Assembly: GCF_036226925.1 (NCBI RefSeq)
Contig: NZ_CP109031.1
Span: 434,001 to 498,000 of the forward strand
DNA length: 64,000 nucleotides
Source of the DNA: Streptomyces sp. NBC_00659
GTDB taxonomy: Bacteria > Actinomycetota > Actinomycetes > Streptomycetales > Streptomycetaceae
Direction of reading: 5' to 3'
The notes under the pieces were generated by a model. It was not told the DNA's origin, did no database searches, and was given only the letters and a program-made list of their open reading frames with translations. Both the position numbers and the translations under genes were made by a program. Shown in pieces: positions 47,411 through 56,106 of this stretch. Positions within the stretch are counted from its first letter, which is position 1, and every line of letters starts with the position of its first letter.

Positions 47411-48790
47411 TCAGGGCCGGTGGCGCACGAAGCCGGCATAAACGAACCCTTCGCCCGCGCGTGGCGCCCGGGTCCAGGACCGGGTGGTGAAGGTGCGAAG
47501 TCTGCCTTGGGTCAGCGCGAAGCGGGGGAGCGAGAGCCCGAGCTCGGTGTGCAGGGCCTCCAGCACACGCAACTCGTTGTCCAGTTCGGTGTCCTGCGGG
47601 TGGAACAGCCGTGCGGGGTCCAGCGCCTCGGGTATTGCGCCGGAGCGCTGGATCTCCGTACCCCGCACGGTGAACGCGTAGAGCTCCTCGCCCTGTTCGG
47701 CCACCGACAGGTGGAACGCGGCCGGGTGGTCACCCGGCGACGAGCCCCTCGGCTCACGCCACACCACCACCGCGCGGCCGGACGAGGAGGCAGCCGGAGC
47801 GGGGGACAGGAACAGCTTGTTCAGGTGGTGGGGGTGGCCGTCGAAGGCGAAGACCCACCCTTCGGCGGTACGGCCGACGGCGACCACGGCCCGGTCCTCC
47901 CAGAGTTCCACGCCCTCCCGCTCGCGAGGCCGGGGTGCCCGCCAGGACGCCTCACGCTGATCCGTGGGCGCGCTCAGTCGGGTGCCCTCCTCCCCGATCA
48001 GGGCGGGAAGTCGGGCGGGATCGATCCCCTCCACCCAGACACAGCGGTATCCGTCGAGCGGCCGCCGGCTCGCCGCAGGCTCTGCCAACCAGGCGAGTCC
48101 CGGCGGGTCGAGGTCGGGCACCGGCTCGGGAGCGGGACCCCGCTCCCCGGCCCGCGGTGTCGCGAGGATTTCCCGCCCACGCTCCGGGGTGACCAGCGGA
48201 CCCAGGACCGGATCGGCGAGCAGGCCGATCGGGGCGATCAGCAAGGGCCCGGGAGCCTCCCACAGCGGGAGCGCGTCCCGCAGCACCCGCCACGCGGCGT
48301 CGGTCGCCCCCCAGCGGGCTGATTCCCGGGCCTCGGCGACGGCCCGGCCCCATGGACCGGGAGGCGTGTAGTGATGGGTGCCGTCCCGCATCGTGCTCAG
48401 TACGGCCTCGACGGTCTTCCGGGCGGCCCCGCGGGCGGTCATCATCCCGAGCCAGTGGTCATCCCCGCCCGGCCGCCGTTCGCCGCGCGCTGGCGCCATG
48501 GCATGCACGGGCAGAAGCTCGGGCAGGTAGCGCGGGTCGGCCACCAGGTTGCCGTAGTCCCGGGAGCTGCACGGAGCCAGCAGATGCCGGAGCTGGTTCA
48601 GGAGGACGGCGCTGCGTGGCCGTCCGAAGGACAGCGCTTCCTCGAGCAGGGGCAGGGCCTCCTCGTACCGTCCGCGCAGGGCCAGCAGGCGGGCCTCCTC
48701 CACATGGACATCCTGGGCGCGCGTGGTCGTGTTCACGAAGTCGGGCCGCTCCACCCGGTCCGAGTGGAAGCTGCGGTACATGGCCTCCAT
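47411..48790 (-). CDS. C-terminal part of a split SUKH-associated protein, unknown function
   Basis: 459 codons. Opens MEAMYRSFHSDRVERPDFVN, then EEARLLALRGRYEEALPLLE (a TPR-like unit). The large remainder has no recognised motif. It shares its reading frame with the SUKH gene upstream. The six codons between (P S F C A Y) make a natural link, interrupted only by TAA at 48809-48811. It is thus probably the downstream 460 residues of one original protein of about 625 residues. A ribosome site before ATG 48790 is not evident. Confidence 0.7.
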   Translation of the reverse strand: MEAMYRSFHSDRVERPDFVNTTTRAQDVHVEEARLLALRGRYEEALPLLEEALSFGRPRSAVLLNQLRHLLAPCSSRDYGNLVADPRYLPELLPVHAMAPARGERRPGGDDHWLGMMTARGAARKTVEAVLSTMRDGTHHYTPPGPWGRAVAEARESARWGATDAAWRVLRDALPLWEAPGPLLIAPIGLLADPVLGPLVTPERGREILATPRAGERGPAPEPVPDLDPPGLAWLAEPAASRRPLDGYRCVWVEGIDPARLPALIGEEGTRLSAPTDQREASWRAPRPREREGVELWEDRAVVAVGRTAEGWVFAFDGHPHHLNKLFLSPAPAASSSGRAVVVWREPRGSSPGDHPAAFHLSVAEQGEELYAFTVRGTEIQRSGAIPEALDPARLFHPQDTELDNELRVLEALHTELGLSLPRFALTQGRLRTFTTRSWTRAPRAGEGFVYAGFVRHRP

Positions 48791-48808
48791 GTACGCGCAG
48801 AACGACGG

Positions 48809-49294
48809 TTAGCGGTCTGGCAGTTCACCGCCCCAGCCCTTGTAGAGGTAGAGCGCCCACTCACCGTCCTGGTCACTGTCGCCCGGGTCGAGCAGGGCGT
48901 ACGACATGTCGGAGTCCGTCTCCAGCCGTAGCGCCCGTTGCCACATCCCGGCCAGCAGGATGTCCTCCTCGCGCGGGTCGTCGCCCAGGTTCTCCTCGTA
49001 CAGCGAGGTCATGTCGAACGGATCCTGGAACCAGTCGATGTCCGCGGCGCCGCCGAGCTGATAGACCCCGGCCGTCTGGTCCACGTGCCACCCGTCGCTC
49101 ACGGCCAGGAACTCCCGGTACGAGGGCGGCAGCCGCCGACCCAGCCGCTCCTCGGCCGCAGCGATCGCCGCCTCGTCCGCCCCTGGCCTGCCGGGGCGGA
49201 CACGGGAATGCTCGCCGTCCTCGTCCGCGCGCGGAACCCACTCCTCCTGCCACCGTCCCAGGAACTCGTGCCAGTTGAAAGACTCATCACTCAT
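48809..49294 (-). CDS. SMI1/KNR4 (SUKH) family domain protein
   Basis: 161 residues. SUKH features: EAAIAAAEERLGRRLPPSYR EFLAVSDGWHVD near residues 40-70, then DIDWFQDPFDMT and a C-terminal strand set (DQDGEWALYLYKGWGGELPDR). SUKH proteins are best known as immunity proteins against polymorphic toxins, but many are free-standing. The frame ends at TAA, and the next codons continue as the start of the downstream protein. It was probably the N-domain of a longer protein. Confidence 0.75.
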   Translation of the reverse strand: MSDESFNWHEFLGRWQEEWVPRADEDGEHSRVRPGRPGADEAAIAAAEERLGRRLPPSYREFLAVSDGWHVDQTAGVYQLGGAADIDWFQDPFDMTSLYEENLGDDPREEDILLAGMWQRALRLETDSDMSYALLDPGDSDQDGEWALYLYKGWGGELPDR

Positions 49295-49618
49295 GGCCGG
49301 ATGGTGTCATCCGGCACCGACAACGGTGTCGGCCCTTTTCTCGTCTGGCTGCGGCCAGGTGGCGCCTGTAGCCATCCGTCTTGATCAGCGGTCTGGGCCG
49401 TTCCAGCAGGGACGGCCGTGTTGTCACCGTCGAGCTGCACGCATGTACCGCGGTAAGCCCAGACGGGCCGTCGCTCTCCGGTACATGTCTGTCGGCCGTA
49501 GCTATGCGAGAACCCGGCCACCAAGGCGCTGAGCTGCACAACTGCACCACAGCAGTAACGATCTTGAGATCGATGTCAAAGCTCAAGCCAAAGGACTTCC
49601 GGAGCAGCCTCAGGGAAA
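49295..49618. other. Stretch without a supported gene
   Basis: 324 bases upstream of the SUKH gene and downstream of the glycosyltransferase gene. AAAGACTCATC before the SUKH ATG is not a strong ribosome site. No hairpin or remnant was found. Confidence 0.4.
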
Positions 49619-50740
49619 TCAGTGTGCCGCCGATTCCACGGCGTCGGCTGCGCGGGTTTCGCTCTTGCCCTCGGCGAGCAGGCCGCCGATCTCCTCGGCG
49701 CGCGCCCTCAGTCGGGGATCGCGCGCTGTCGCCTCGACCGCGGCCCGCAGTTCCGCGGCGGAAGCACCCGGCTCCGGCAGCCTGCGGGCGACGCCGGCGC
49801 GCAGGCAGCCGGCGGCGAGGACCTGCTGCTCGGACCCGTTGGGGGCGACGAGCAGCGGCTTGCCGCGCAGGAGGGCGGCGAGTACGGGGGCGGAGGTCGC
49901 GTTCGTCAGTACGAGGTCGGCCCGGTCGACGAGTGGGCCCATCCAGGGGCGGCGGCCGACGATCAGGTCGGCGTCGGCGGCGGCCTCGGGCGCACCCGAC
50001 CGTCCCAGTTCCACGACGGCCCGGTAAGTGCCCGCGGTGAAGGCCGCGTTGAGCCGCGGCCAGAGGGAAGCGCCGCCGAAGGTCCGGCCGAGATGGACGT
50101 AGGCCAGGGGTTTGGAATCCGGCAGCGGTTCGGTGGACGAAGGCTCAGGCTCCCACCAGCAGGGACCGACATGCCGTACGGCCGGGGGCAGTTCGGCGTC
50201 GGCCGGTTCCAGAACGGGGTGGCCGCGCAGCAGGAAGGTGGTGCCGAGCAGCGGGGTGTCGGGGAAGCGGTCGTGCCGTGGGGCGAGGCCGGCCGCCTCT
50301 CGTACCGCTCGGTAGTGCTTCAGGGTCTCCGTGAGCCGCCACGCGCGGTCGTGCGCGTCCGCCGGCCCGGCACCGCCGTCGCGGTAGGGCCACAGGTGTG
50401 CCGCCAGTCCGAGCACCACGACCGGCAGGCCGACGGCCTCGGCGGCCACGAGCGCGCCGTGGCAGAGCACGGAGGTGACCAGGACGTCGGGCCGCAACCG
50501 CCGCACCGCCCGCGCCACCTCGGTGTGCTGCTCGGGGGCACGGACCGTCCATTGGGCCACCGACAGGGCTGTGGCGTCGGTGACGGCGGACACCTCCAGA
50601 CCCGCCGCGGTCGCAGGCGGAGCGGCTCGCGGCCCGGCGAGGACGTGCACCGTATGGGCGCGGCGGCGCAGTTCGCGGCCGACCGCGAGGGCGGGGTACA
50701 GGTAGCCCGGGTCGTTGAGCGGGCACAGCAGCACGTTCAT
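49619..50740 (-). CDS. GT-B (family 1-like) glycosyltransferase (locus B)
   Basis: 373 residues. N-domain NVLLCPLNDPGYLYPALAVG RELRRRAHTVHVLAG; C-domain with VVELGRSGAPEAAADADLIV, VDRADLVLTNATSAPVLAAL LRGKPLLVAPNGSEQQVLAAG. This is the NDP-sugar-binding half of MGT/GT1 enzymes; the usual HGG is replaced by TNATS. Antibiotic glycosyltransferases of this class add deoxysugars or glucose. Last gene of the minus-strand unit, ATG one base after the POP stop. It might glycosylate the peptide on Cys, Ser or His (inference). Confidence 0.85.
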   Translation of the reverse strand: MNVLLCPLNDPGYLYPALAVGRELRRRAHTVHVLAGPRAAPPATAAGLEVSAVTDATALSVAQWTVRAPEQHTEVARAVRRLRPDVLVTSVLCHGALVAAEAVGLPVVVLGLAAHLWPYRDGGAGPADAHDRAWRLTETLKHYRAVREAAGLAPRHDRFPDTPLLGTTFLLRGHPVLEPADAELPPAVRHVGPCWWEPEPSSTEPLPDSKPLAYVHLGRTFGGASLWPRLNAAFTAGTYRAVVELGRSGAPEAAADADLIVGRRPWMGPLVDRADLVLTNATSAPVLAALLRGKPLLVAPNGSEQQVLAAGCLRAGVARRLPEPGASAAELRAAVEATARDPRLRARAEEIGGLLAEGKSETRAADAVESAAH

Positions 50741-50741
50741 G

Positions 50742-52871
50742 TCAGGCGTCCCCCGACAGTGGAAGGCCCAGATGGTGGGCGAAGAAGGCCATGACGTCCG
50801 CGTAGAGGCGGGCGCTGCGCGAGGCGGCACGCGCGCCGTGTCCGACGCCGTGCTCGGTGCGCAGCACGACCGGCGCGTCCCCGGTACCGGCCCGTTGCAG
50901 GGCGGCGCACATCTTGCGTGCGTGCGCGGGGTCGACGCGTGTGTCGCCGTCGAAGACGGCCAGCAGTACGGCCGGGTAGCGCGCGCCCTCGCGGACCTGG
51001 TGGTAGGGCGAGTACGACAGGAGCCGGGCGAACTGAGCGGGGTCCGCGGCGCTTCCGTACTCGTCGCGCCAGCTCGCCCCCATCCCCGACAGTTCGTAGC
51101 GCACCATGTCGAGCAGGGGTGCCGCGCAGACGACGGCCGCGTAGGTCTCCGGACGGCGGGTGAGCGCGGCGGCGGCCAGCAGGCCGCCGTTGGAGCTGCC
51201 GAGGACGCCGAGCCGGCCGGGCGCGGCCCATCCGTCACGGAGCAGATGGTCCGCCGCGGCGTCGAAGTCGTCGAAGGTGTTGAGCTTGTGCTCGCGGCGC
51301 CCGGCGCGGTGCCACTCCTCCCCCTCCTCTCCCCCGCCTCGCACGCAGGCCACCGCGTACACGCCGCCCGCGCGCACCCAGGGCACGGCCTGGGGGGTGA
51401 AGCCGGGGGTCATCGAGGCGCCGAAGCCGCCGTAACCGGTGAGGACGGCGGGGCGGGGTCTGTCGGGGCGGCCCGTGGGGGACATCACGAACATGCGCAC
51501 CTCGGTGCCGTCGCGGGAGCGCAGGACCTCCTGGGTGACGTTCACGCCTTCGACGGGGGCCACCGCCGGGAAGTGGCCGGGCCAGGGGCTCAGGCGTTCG
51601 GCGGCGGCGTCGTAGTACAGGACGACGGTGGGCGTGACGTGGTCGGTGTACGCGAACCAGAGTTCGTGGCCAGGCTTTTGACGTGCGGTCAAGGAGGTGA
51701 TCGTCCCTCGTCCGGGCAGGGGTACGGTCCCGGTACGGGCGCCGGTCCGGGCGTCGTGCAGGGTCAACTCGCCGACGGCGTGCCGGGTTCGTACGACCGC
51801 CAGCAGGGTCCGGTCCAGCGCCGGGCCGTCCAGGACCGCGAAGTCCTGGAGTACGGTGCCGGGTTGCTCGGGGACCAGGGTGCGCCACCGGCGCGGATCC
51901 GTGGCGCCGGGAGACGCTGCGGCGATCCGGCCGCGCGGCGCGCCGGCGGTGGTCCTCAGCAGCAGCGGTCCCCCGCCCGGCCTGAGGCGGACCGCGGTGT
52001 GGCCGTCGGTGCCGTGCTGGAGGCGGCGCAGGTCGGGCCGGTGGGGACCGGTCCCGGTCAGGTCTGCGGTCCAGAGATCGGTGCGCGGGGAGGTGCCCTC
52101 GCTGGCGCCGACGGCCAGGAGCCGGCCGTCGGGGGCGGTGGCCACGGTGTAGTACTGGGTGTCCGACCGTCCGGCCCCGAAGATCTCCGCGTCCTGGTCG
52201 GCCGGTGTGCCGACCTGGTGCAGATACACGCGGCGGCAGGGCCCCGCCCCGGCGGCCGGGTGCCCGGACGGGAGGCGGCGTACGTAGTAGAAGGCCCGGC
52301 CGCCCGGCAGCCATGCCACGGGGGAACGGCGGACCCGGTCCACGGGCCCGTCGAGCGTCCGGCCCGTCGCCGTGTCGAGCACACGCAGCATCGAGTGCTC
52401 CGTACCGCCCGAGGACAGCTGGACGGCGACGAGGTCGCCCTCCCAGGAGGGTTCCCAGGCGTCGAGGACCGTCGTACCGGACGGATCGGTGTCCAGCGGG
52501 TCGAGCAGGATCCGCGTCCGGCCGGCCTCGCGCACGGCCAGCACGGCGAGTTCGCGCCCGGGTTCCCTGCGCAGGTGGAACTCCCGCCCGCCGCGCGCCA
52601 CCGGCGGACGGGCGCCTCCTGCGGCGAGCAGGGCGGTCATCCGCACGAGCAACGCATCCCGGGCCGGCCAGCGGACCTCCTCCTCGGCGTAGAGCAGATC
52701 CTGGGCGGCGCACCACGCGGCGGTGGCTGGGTCCTGCGGATCCTCCAGCCAGCGGTAGGGGTCGGCCACCCGCACTCCGTGGATGATCTCCTCCGGTCCG
52801 CTGCGCGGGGCGGGCGGGTAGGTGTACGGGGCGGGCGCCGACCTGGCGTCGCGGGGCGGGGACTGGGTCAT
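50742..52871 (-). CDS. Prolyl oligopeptidase (S9) family peptidase (locus B)
   Basis: 709 residues, typical for the family. Beta-propeller gating domain (about 50-420), then alpha/beta hydrolase. Nucleophile GSSNGGLLAAAALTRR, Asp in FDGDTRVDPAHARKM, His in EHGVGHGARAASRS. Signature LNTFDDFDAAADHLLRDG is present. S9A enzymes cleave small peptides after Pro or related residues and are used as leader peptidases in some RiPP pathways. No signal peptide, so cytosolic. GTG 52898 is an alternative start, adding nine residues; ATG 52871 has GGAG seven bases upstream. Confidence 0.85.
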   Translation of the reverse strand: MTQSPPRDARSAPAPYTYPPAPRSGPEEIIHGVRVADPYRWLEDPQDPATAAWCAAQDLLYAEEEVRWPARDALLVRMTALLAAGGARPPVARGGREFHLRREPGRELAVLAVREAGRTRILLDPLDTDPSGTTVLDAWEPSWEGDLVAVQLSSGGTEHSMLRVLDTATGRTLDGPVDRVRRSPVAWLPGGRAFYYVRRLPSGHPAAGAGPCRRVYLHQVGTPADQDAEIFGAGRSDTQYYTVATAPDGRLLAVGASEGTSPRTDLWTADLTGTGPHRPDLRRLQHGTDGHTAVRLRPGGGPLLLRTTAGAPRGRIAAASPGATDPRRWRTLVPEQPGTVLQDFAVLDGPALDRTLLAVVRTRHAVGELTLHDARTGARTGTVPLPGRGTITSLTARQKPGHELWFAYTDHVTPTVVLYYDAAAERLSPWPGHFPAVAPVEGVNVTQEVLRSRDGTEVRMFVMSPTGRPDRPRPAVLTGYGGFGASMTPGFTPQAVPWVRAGGVYAVACVRGGGEEGEEWHRAGRREHKLNTFDDFDAAADHLLRDGWAAPGRLGVLGSSNGGLLAAAALTRRPETYAAVVCAAPLLDMVRYELSGMGASWRDEYGSAADPAQFARLLSYSPYHQVREGARYPAVLLAVFDGDTRVDPAHARKMCAALQRAGTGDAPVVLRTEHGVGHGARAASRSARLYADVMAFFAHHLGLPLSGDA

Positions 52872-52922
52872 CGCGGCGCTCCAGGGAGAACGGATCACGT
52901 CGGTCGCGTGAGGGGGACGGGC

Positions 52923-54533
52923 TCAGGCGTCACCGGCGCCGGGGCGTTGCGCGGGGGACGCCGGAGACGGGTCCTCGGGCCCGGAGCCGTCGGCCGGGGC
53001 CGGTTCGCCGTGCGCCTCGACCGCCGGCCGCTCGGCACGGCTCGTGCCCGCGAGGGCCGGAGTGTTCAGGAAGCCGGAGGAAGCGATGGTGTCCACGGGC
53101 TCGGGCGCGTCCGGGAGACCGGCGGGACGGGCACTTCTCGCGTCGGCCGCCACGGCGTCGAGGTCGGACCTGATCGCGTCGGTGGCGACGGCGTCGAGGC
53201 CGGACCTGATCGCGTATGGGGCGTCGGCGTCGGGGCCGGTCTTCCTCGCCTTGTCCTCCATGGCATCGGGGCCGGTCCTCTTCGCCTTGTCCTCCACGGC
53301 ATCGAGGCCGGTCTTCTTCGCGTCGTCCGTCACGGCGTCGAGGCTGGTCTCGCGCAGCAGGGGCACGGAGGACACCACCGTGACGACCGCCGCGGTTCCG
53401 GCGAGTGCCAGCCAGGTGTGGCTCGCCCCCAGGGAGTCCACGAAGGAGCCGGCCAGGAGCGGTCCGAGGGAGGCGAGACCGGCCATGAGCAGTCCGGTCG
53501 CGGTGCTGACCCTGCCGAGCAGGTCCCGTGGTGCGAGCACCAGCATCGCGCGGCCCACGACGATACCCGCGGGCGGGCTGAAGAAGACGACCACGACCAG
53601 CACGGGGCCGATCGTCCAGGGGTGCGTGGTCCCGGAGAAGACGGCGAGGCCGATCGCCCACACGGCGCCGATGAGCAGGAACAGACGGGCGGCGGGGATC
53701 CTCTTCATCAGCCATGGCGCCGCGGCGGCGCCCAGCATCGCCCCGATGCCCGCGCAGGCCATCACCGCTCCGATCGCCGTCCCCGCGGCGCCGCTCTGCC
53801 GCAGGGAGACGACCATGGTCGTCTGCGCCGCCGCCGAGACGACGTTGATGCCCGCGGCGAACAACAGCGCCGCCAGAAGCGCGCGTTGGTGCGTCAGCCA
53901 GCGCAGCCCGGCCGTGAGCCGGTCGTCGCGGTCGGTCGCGGCGACGTCTCGGGGAGGTTTGGTGGCGATCCGCAGCAGCAGCACGGCGGACACCCCGTAG
54001 GAGAAGGCGTCGGCGGCGAACGGCAGCATCGGGTCCATCGTGTACAGCCAGCCGCCGAGGAACGGGCCGATGAGCGAGCTCGTCGCCATGGCAGCCTGGC
54101 TGCGGCTCAGCGCGTCGGTGAGGTCCTTCTCCGGCACCACGTCGCGCACGGCGATCGTGGCCGCGGGTGCGAAGAGCGCGGTGGCCGCGCCCTCGACCAC
54201 GGCGACGCCGAGGAGGTGTACCTGCCCGAGGTCTCCCAGCGCCGACACCAGGGGAATGCTGGCCAGCGCCACGAGTCGTACCAGATCGGTCCCGACCATG
54301 ATCATCCGCCGGTCGAACCGGTCGGCCAGGTGGCCCGCCGGCAGGCGCAGCAGGGTCCGGGTCACCAGCGAAAAGGTCGCGACCGTACCGGCTTGGGCCG
54401 CGCTGCCACCAATGGACAGGACGAGCAGCGGGAAGGCGAGCAACGACAGCTGCGAGCCGAGGGTGGACAGCGTCGAACTGAGCCAGTAGCGGCGGAAGTC
54501 GGCGTTGGTGCGCAGGATGCCGGCGCTCTTCAT
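52923..54533 (-). CDS. MFS exporter with repetitive C-terminal tail (locus B)
   Basis: 536 residues. About 400 residues carry 11-12 TM helices of the DHA3/NarK-like MFS group: the first helix after LRTNADFRRYWLSSTLSTLG, signature GHLADRFDRRMIM in the 2-3 loop, last helices near TAAVVTVVSSVPLL. The tail of about 130 residues has six 12-residue repeats of the form (T/S)G(L/P)DAxxxxAxx and ends in Pro/Ala-rich sequence. The ATG overlaps the radical SAM stop by four bases. Likely exports the mature product or gives self-resistance. Confidence 0.85.
   Translation of the reverse strand: MKSAGILRTNADFRRYWLSSTLSTLGSQLSLLAFPLLVLSIGGSAAQAGTVATFSLVTRTLLRLPAGHLADRFDRRMIMVGTDLVRLVALASIPLVSALGDLGQVHLLGVAVVEGAATALFAPAATIAVRDVVPEKDLTDALSRSQAAMATSSLIGPFLGGWLYTMDPMLPFAADAFSYGVSAVLLLRIATKPPRDVAATDRDDRLTAGLRWLTHQRALLAALLFAAGINVVSAAAQTTMVVSLRQSGAAGTAIGAVMACAGIGAMLGAAAAPWLMKRIPAARLFLLIGAVWAIGLAVFSGTTHPWTIGPVLVVVVFFSPPAGIVVGRAMLVLAPRDLLGRVSTATGLLMAGLASLGPLLAGSFVDSLGASHTWLALAGTAAVVTVVSSVPLLRETSLDAVTDDAKKTGLDAVEDKAKRTGPDAMEDKARKTGPDADAPYAIRSGLDAVATDAIRSDLDAVAADARSARPAGLPDAPEPVDTIASSGFLNTPALAGTSRAERPAVEAHGEPAPADGSGPEDPSPASPAQRPGAGDA
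53133..53348 (-). repeat. Six tandem 36-bp repeats in the MFS gene (12-residue peptide repeat)
   Basis: Encodes TSLDAVTDDAKK, TGLDAVEDKAKR, TGPDAMEDKARK, TGPDADAPYAIR, SGLDAVATDAIR and SDLDAVAADARS in order, cytosolic after the last TM helix. Period exactly 36 bp. The amphipathic D-A-x-x-x-x-A-K pattern favours helices. Confidence 0.85.
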
Positions 54534-55726
54534 CCCAGCCGCCCGACGGCGTGGAGGCTGTCCAGGACTCCGGCGTCGACCCGGTCCTGGAAGACGGCGC
54601 GGACGGCGGCTTCCTCGTCGTACTGGTAGTGGTCGTGGCAGCTGACCCAACGGCCCTTCGTCTGCTCGGCATCGAGATAGCCGTCGGTGATGGTGCCGAC
54701 CTCCATGCCGGGCTTGCCCGCGGTCTCCCAGCAACTGGCCAGGACCCCATCGGCGTTGACGACCGCGCCGTAACGGCCGTCGGCGAAGGAGCAGGCCTGG
54801 CAGGGGACATGGGCGCGCGGACGGGCCACCGTGAAACCGAGTTCCAGTGCGCGGGCGTTCCAGCGGACGAAGTCGTCGACGAGGCCGTTCTCGTGCAGCA
54901 GGTTGTTCGCGTAGCCGACGCCGACGTCGCCGACGCGGGCGAAGTGGATGCCGCAGCGGGCCGGATCGAGCTGTGCGCCGAGCCGTTCGACCAGTTCGTC
55001 GACGCCGTGGCTGTTCAGGTGCGAGACGTTGACCCGCAGCATCCAGCGCAGGGACGTCTTCTCGATGGCGCGCGCGATGTTGGAGACGATGACGTCGAAG
55101 GTGCCGCCTCCGGAGCGGCGTACCCGGATGGCGTCGTGGTCGGCCCGGTCGCCGTCGAAGGTCACCTGTACCGAGCCGAGGCCCGCCGCATTGAGCTCCT
55201 TGGCGATCAGCGGGGTGAGCAGGGTGCCGTTGGACGTCATCGACGCGGTGAGGGCGCCGAGTTCCCCGGCCCTGGTCAGCAGGTCGCGGCAGCCTCGCGG
55301 GTTGAGCAGCGGCTCGCCGCCGAAGAGCAGCAGCGACAGCTTGTCCATGCCGGCCGCCGCCATGCGCTCGCGGGTGAAGTCCAGGACCTGCCCGACGGCT
55401 TCGGGGGTCAGCCGGGCGTGCTGGATGCGGGGCGGCCGGCTTCCTCCCTTGGGGTCCTGGGCGGTGTTCTGGAAGCAGTAGCCGCAGCCGAGGTTGCAGT
55501 CCGTGCTGGTCAGTACGGTCAGCGAGTACGAGTTGTACGGCTTTACGTCGTACAGGCCCGCCTCGCGGAGATAGCGTTCGGCGGAGGGCCGCAGGGTGCC
55601 GTCGGGCTCAATCTGGCCGGGACGCATCAGTGCGTATCCGCCGGCGCCCAGGAACCACCACCCCCTGCCGGCCTGGATCAGACGGGCCCCGGCGGCGGGG
55701 ACGGCGACGGACTGCGTACCGGGCAC
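54530..55726 (-). CDS. Radical SAM/SPASM-type peptide maturase (locus B)
   Basis: 398 residues. [4Fe-4S] motif CNLGCGYC (Cys 77, 81, 84) followed by FQNT, GGEPLL in LLLFGGEPLLNPRGC, and a barrel with VQVTFDGDRADHDAIR. The C-terminal Cys set (VPCQACSFADGRYG, LASCWETAG, GRWVSCHDHY) points to SPASM-type auxiliary clusters. The N-terminal 70 residues may hold a peptide-binding region. GTG 55724-55726 follows GGAGG seven bases upstream; longer frames run antisense to the precursor region. It lies 104 bases downstream of the precursor gene and overlaps the MFS gene. Confidence 0.87.
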   Translation of the reverse strand: MPGTQSVAVPAAGARLIQAGRGWWFLGAGGYALMRPGQIEPDGTLRPSAERYLREAGLYDVKPYNSYSLTVLTSTDCNLGCGYCFQNTAQDPKGGSRPPRIQHARLTPEAVGQVLDFTRERMAAAGMDKLSLLLFGGEPLLNPRGCRDLLTRAGELGALTASMTSNGTLLTPLIAKELNAAGLGSVQVTFDGDRADHDAIRVRRSGGGTFDVIVSNIARAIEKTSLRWMLRVNVSHLNSHGVDELVERLGAQLDPARCGIHFARVGDVGVGYANNLLHENGLVDDFVRWNARALELGFTVARPRAHVPCQACSFADGRYGAVVNADGVLASCWETAGKPGMEVGTITDGYLDAEQTKGRWVSCHDHYQYDEEAAVRAVFQDRVDAGVLDSLHAVGRLG

Positions 55727-55830
55727 GGCAACCTCCGGAGCGGGGGCGGGAGTTGGAGGGCGGGCGCGGCCCGGTCGCGGCGGTGTCAGGCGCCACCGCG
55801 ACCGGGAGGACCGCGCCGGGGGTGAGCCGA

Positions 55831-56106
55831 TCAGGCGTTGTGCTCCTGGTGGACGCCGCACCAGGGGGTGTCCTCGCCCTCCTCGGAGTGGGCGATCACC
55901 TCGGGCTCGTCGACGGCGGACTCCTGGTGCACGCCACACCAGGCGACGTTCGACGCGGCGTGCGCGACCACTTCGGGCTCGTCGACGGCGGACTCCTGGT
56001 GCACCCCGCACCAGGCGACGTTCGACGCGGCGTGCGCGACGACCTCGGGAGTCTCCTCCGCGGGCGTCTCGGTGGTCTCCTCGTTGGGCTCGACGTTCTC
56101 GGCCAT
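55831..56106 (-). CDS. Multicore RiPP precursor with three WCGVHQE repeats (locus B)
   Basis: 91 residues, ATG 56104-56106 with GGAGGACCATC. A very acidic leader (AENVEPNEETTETPAEETP) is followed by three modules: EVVAHAASNVAWCGVHQESA, the same again, and EVIAHSEEGEDTPWCGVHQE HNA. WCGVHQE falls at residues 32-38, 56-62 and 82-88. Only three Cys in the whole peptide, one per module, all between Trp and Gly. A 72-bp DNA repeat underlies modules 1 and 2. The neighbouring radical SAM enzyme, P450, peptidase and glycosyltransferase make a modified, multicore peptide product likely. I do not know a described family with this core. Confidence 0.85.
   Translation of the reverse strand: MAENVEPNEETTETPAEETPEVVAHAASNVAWCGVHQESAVDEPEVVAHAASNVAWCGVHQESAVDEPEVIAHSEEGEDTPWCGVHQEHNA
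55901..56044 (-). repeat. 72-bp tandem repeat in the precursor gene
   Basis: Two nearly identical 72-bp units (about 55901-55972 and 55973-56044) with only a few third-position differences. They encode the 24-residue module with WCGVHQE. Module 3 has diverged between EVIAH and PWCGVHQE. Confidence 0.8.

Noticed and set aside
47303..47439. Full-length GNAT gene up to 47439
   Set aside because: Only the C-terminal half is recognisable; the upstream part overlaps the end of the neighbouring gene and is unrelated Arg/Pro-rich sequence.
50715..54629. A 1300-codon plus-strand frame opposite the peptidase and exporter genes
   Set aside because: Shadow of locus B genes; low-complexity Gly/Arg/His translation and no ribosome site.
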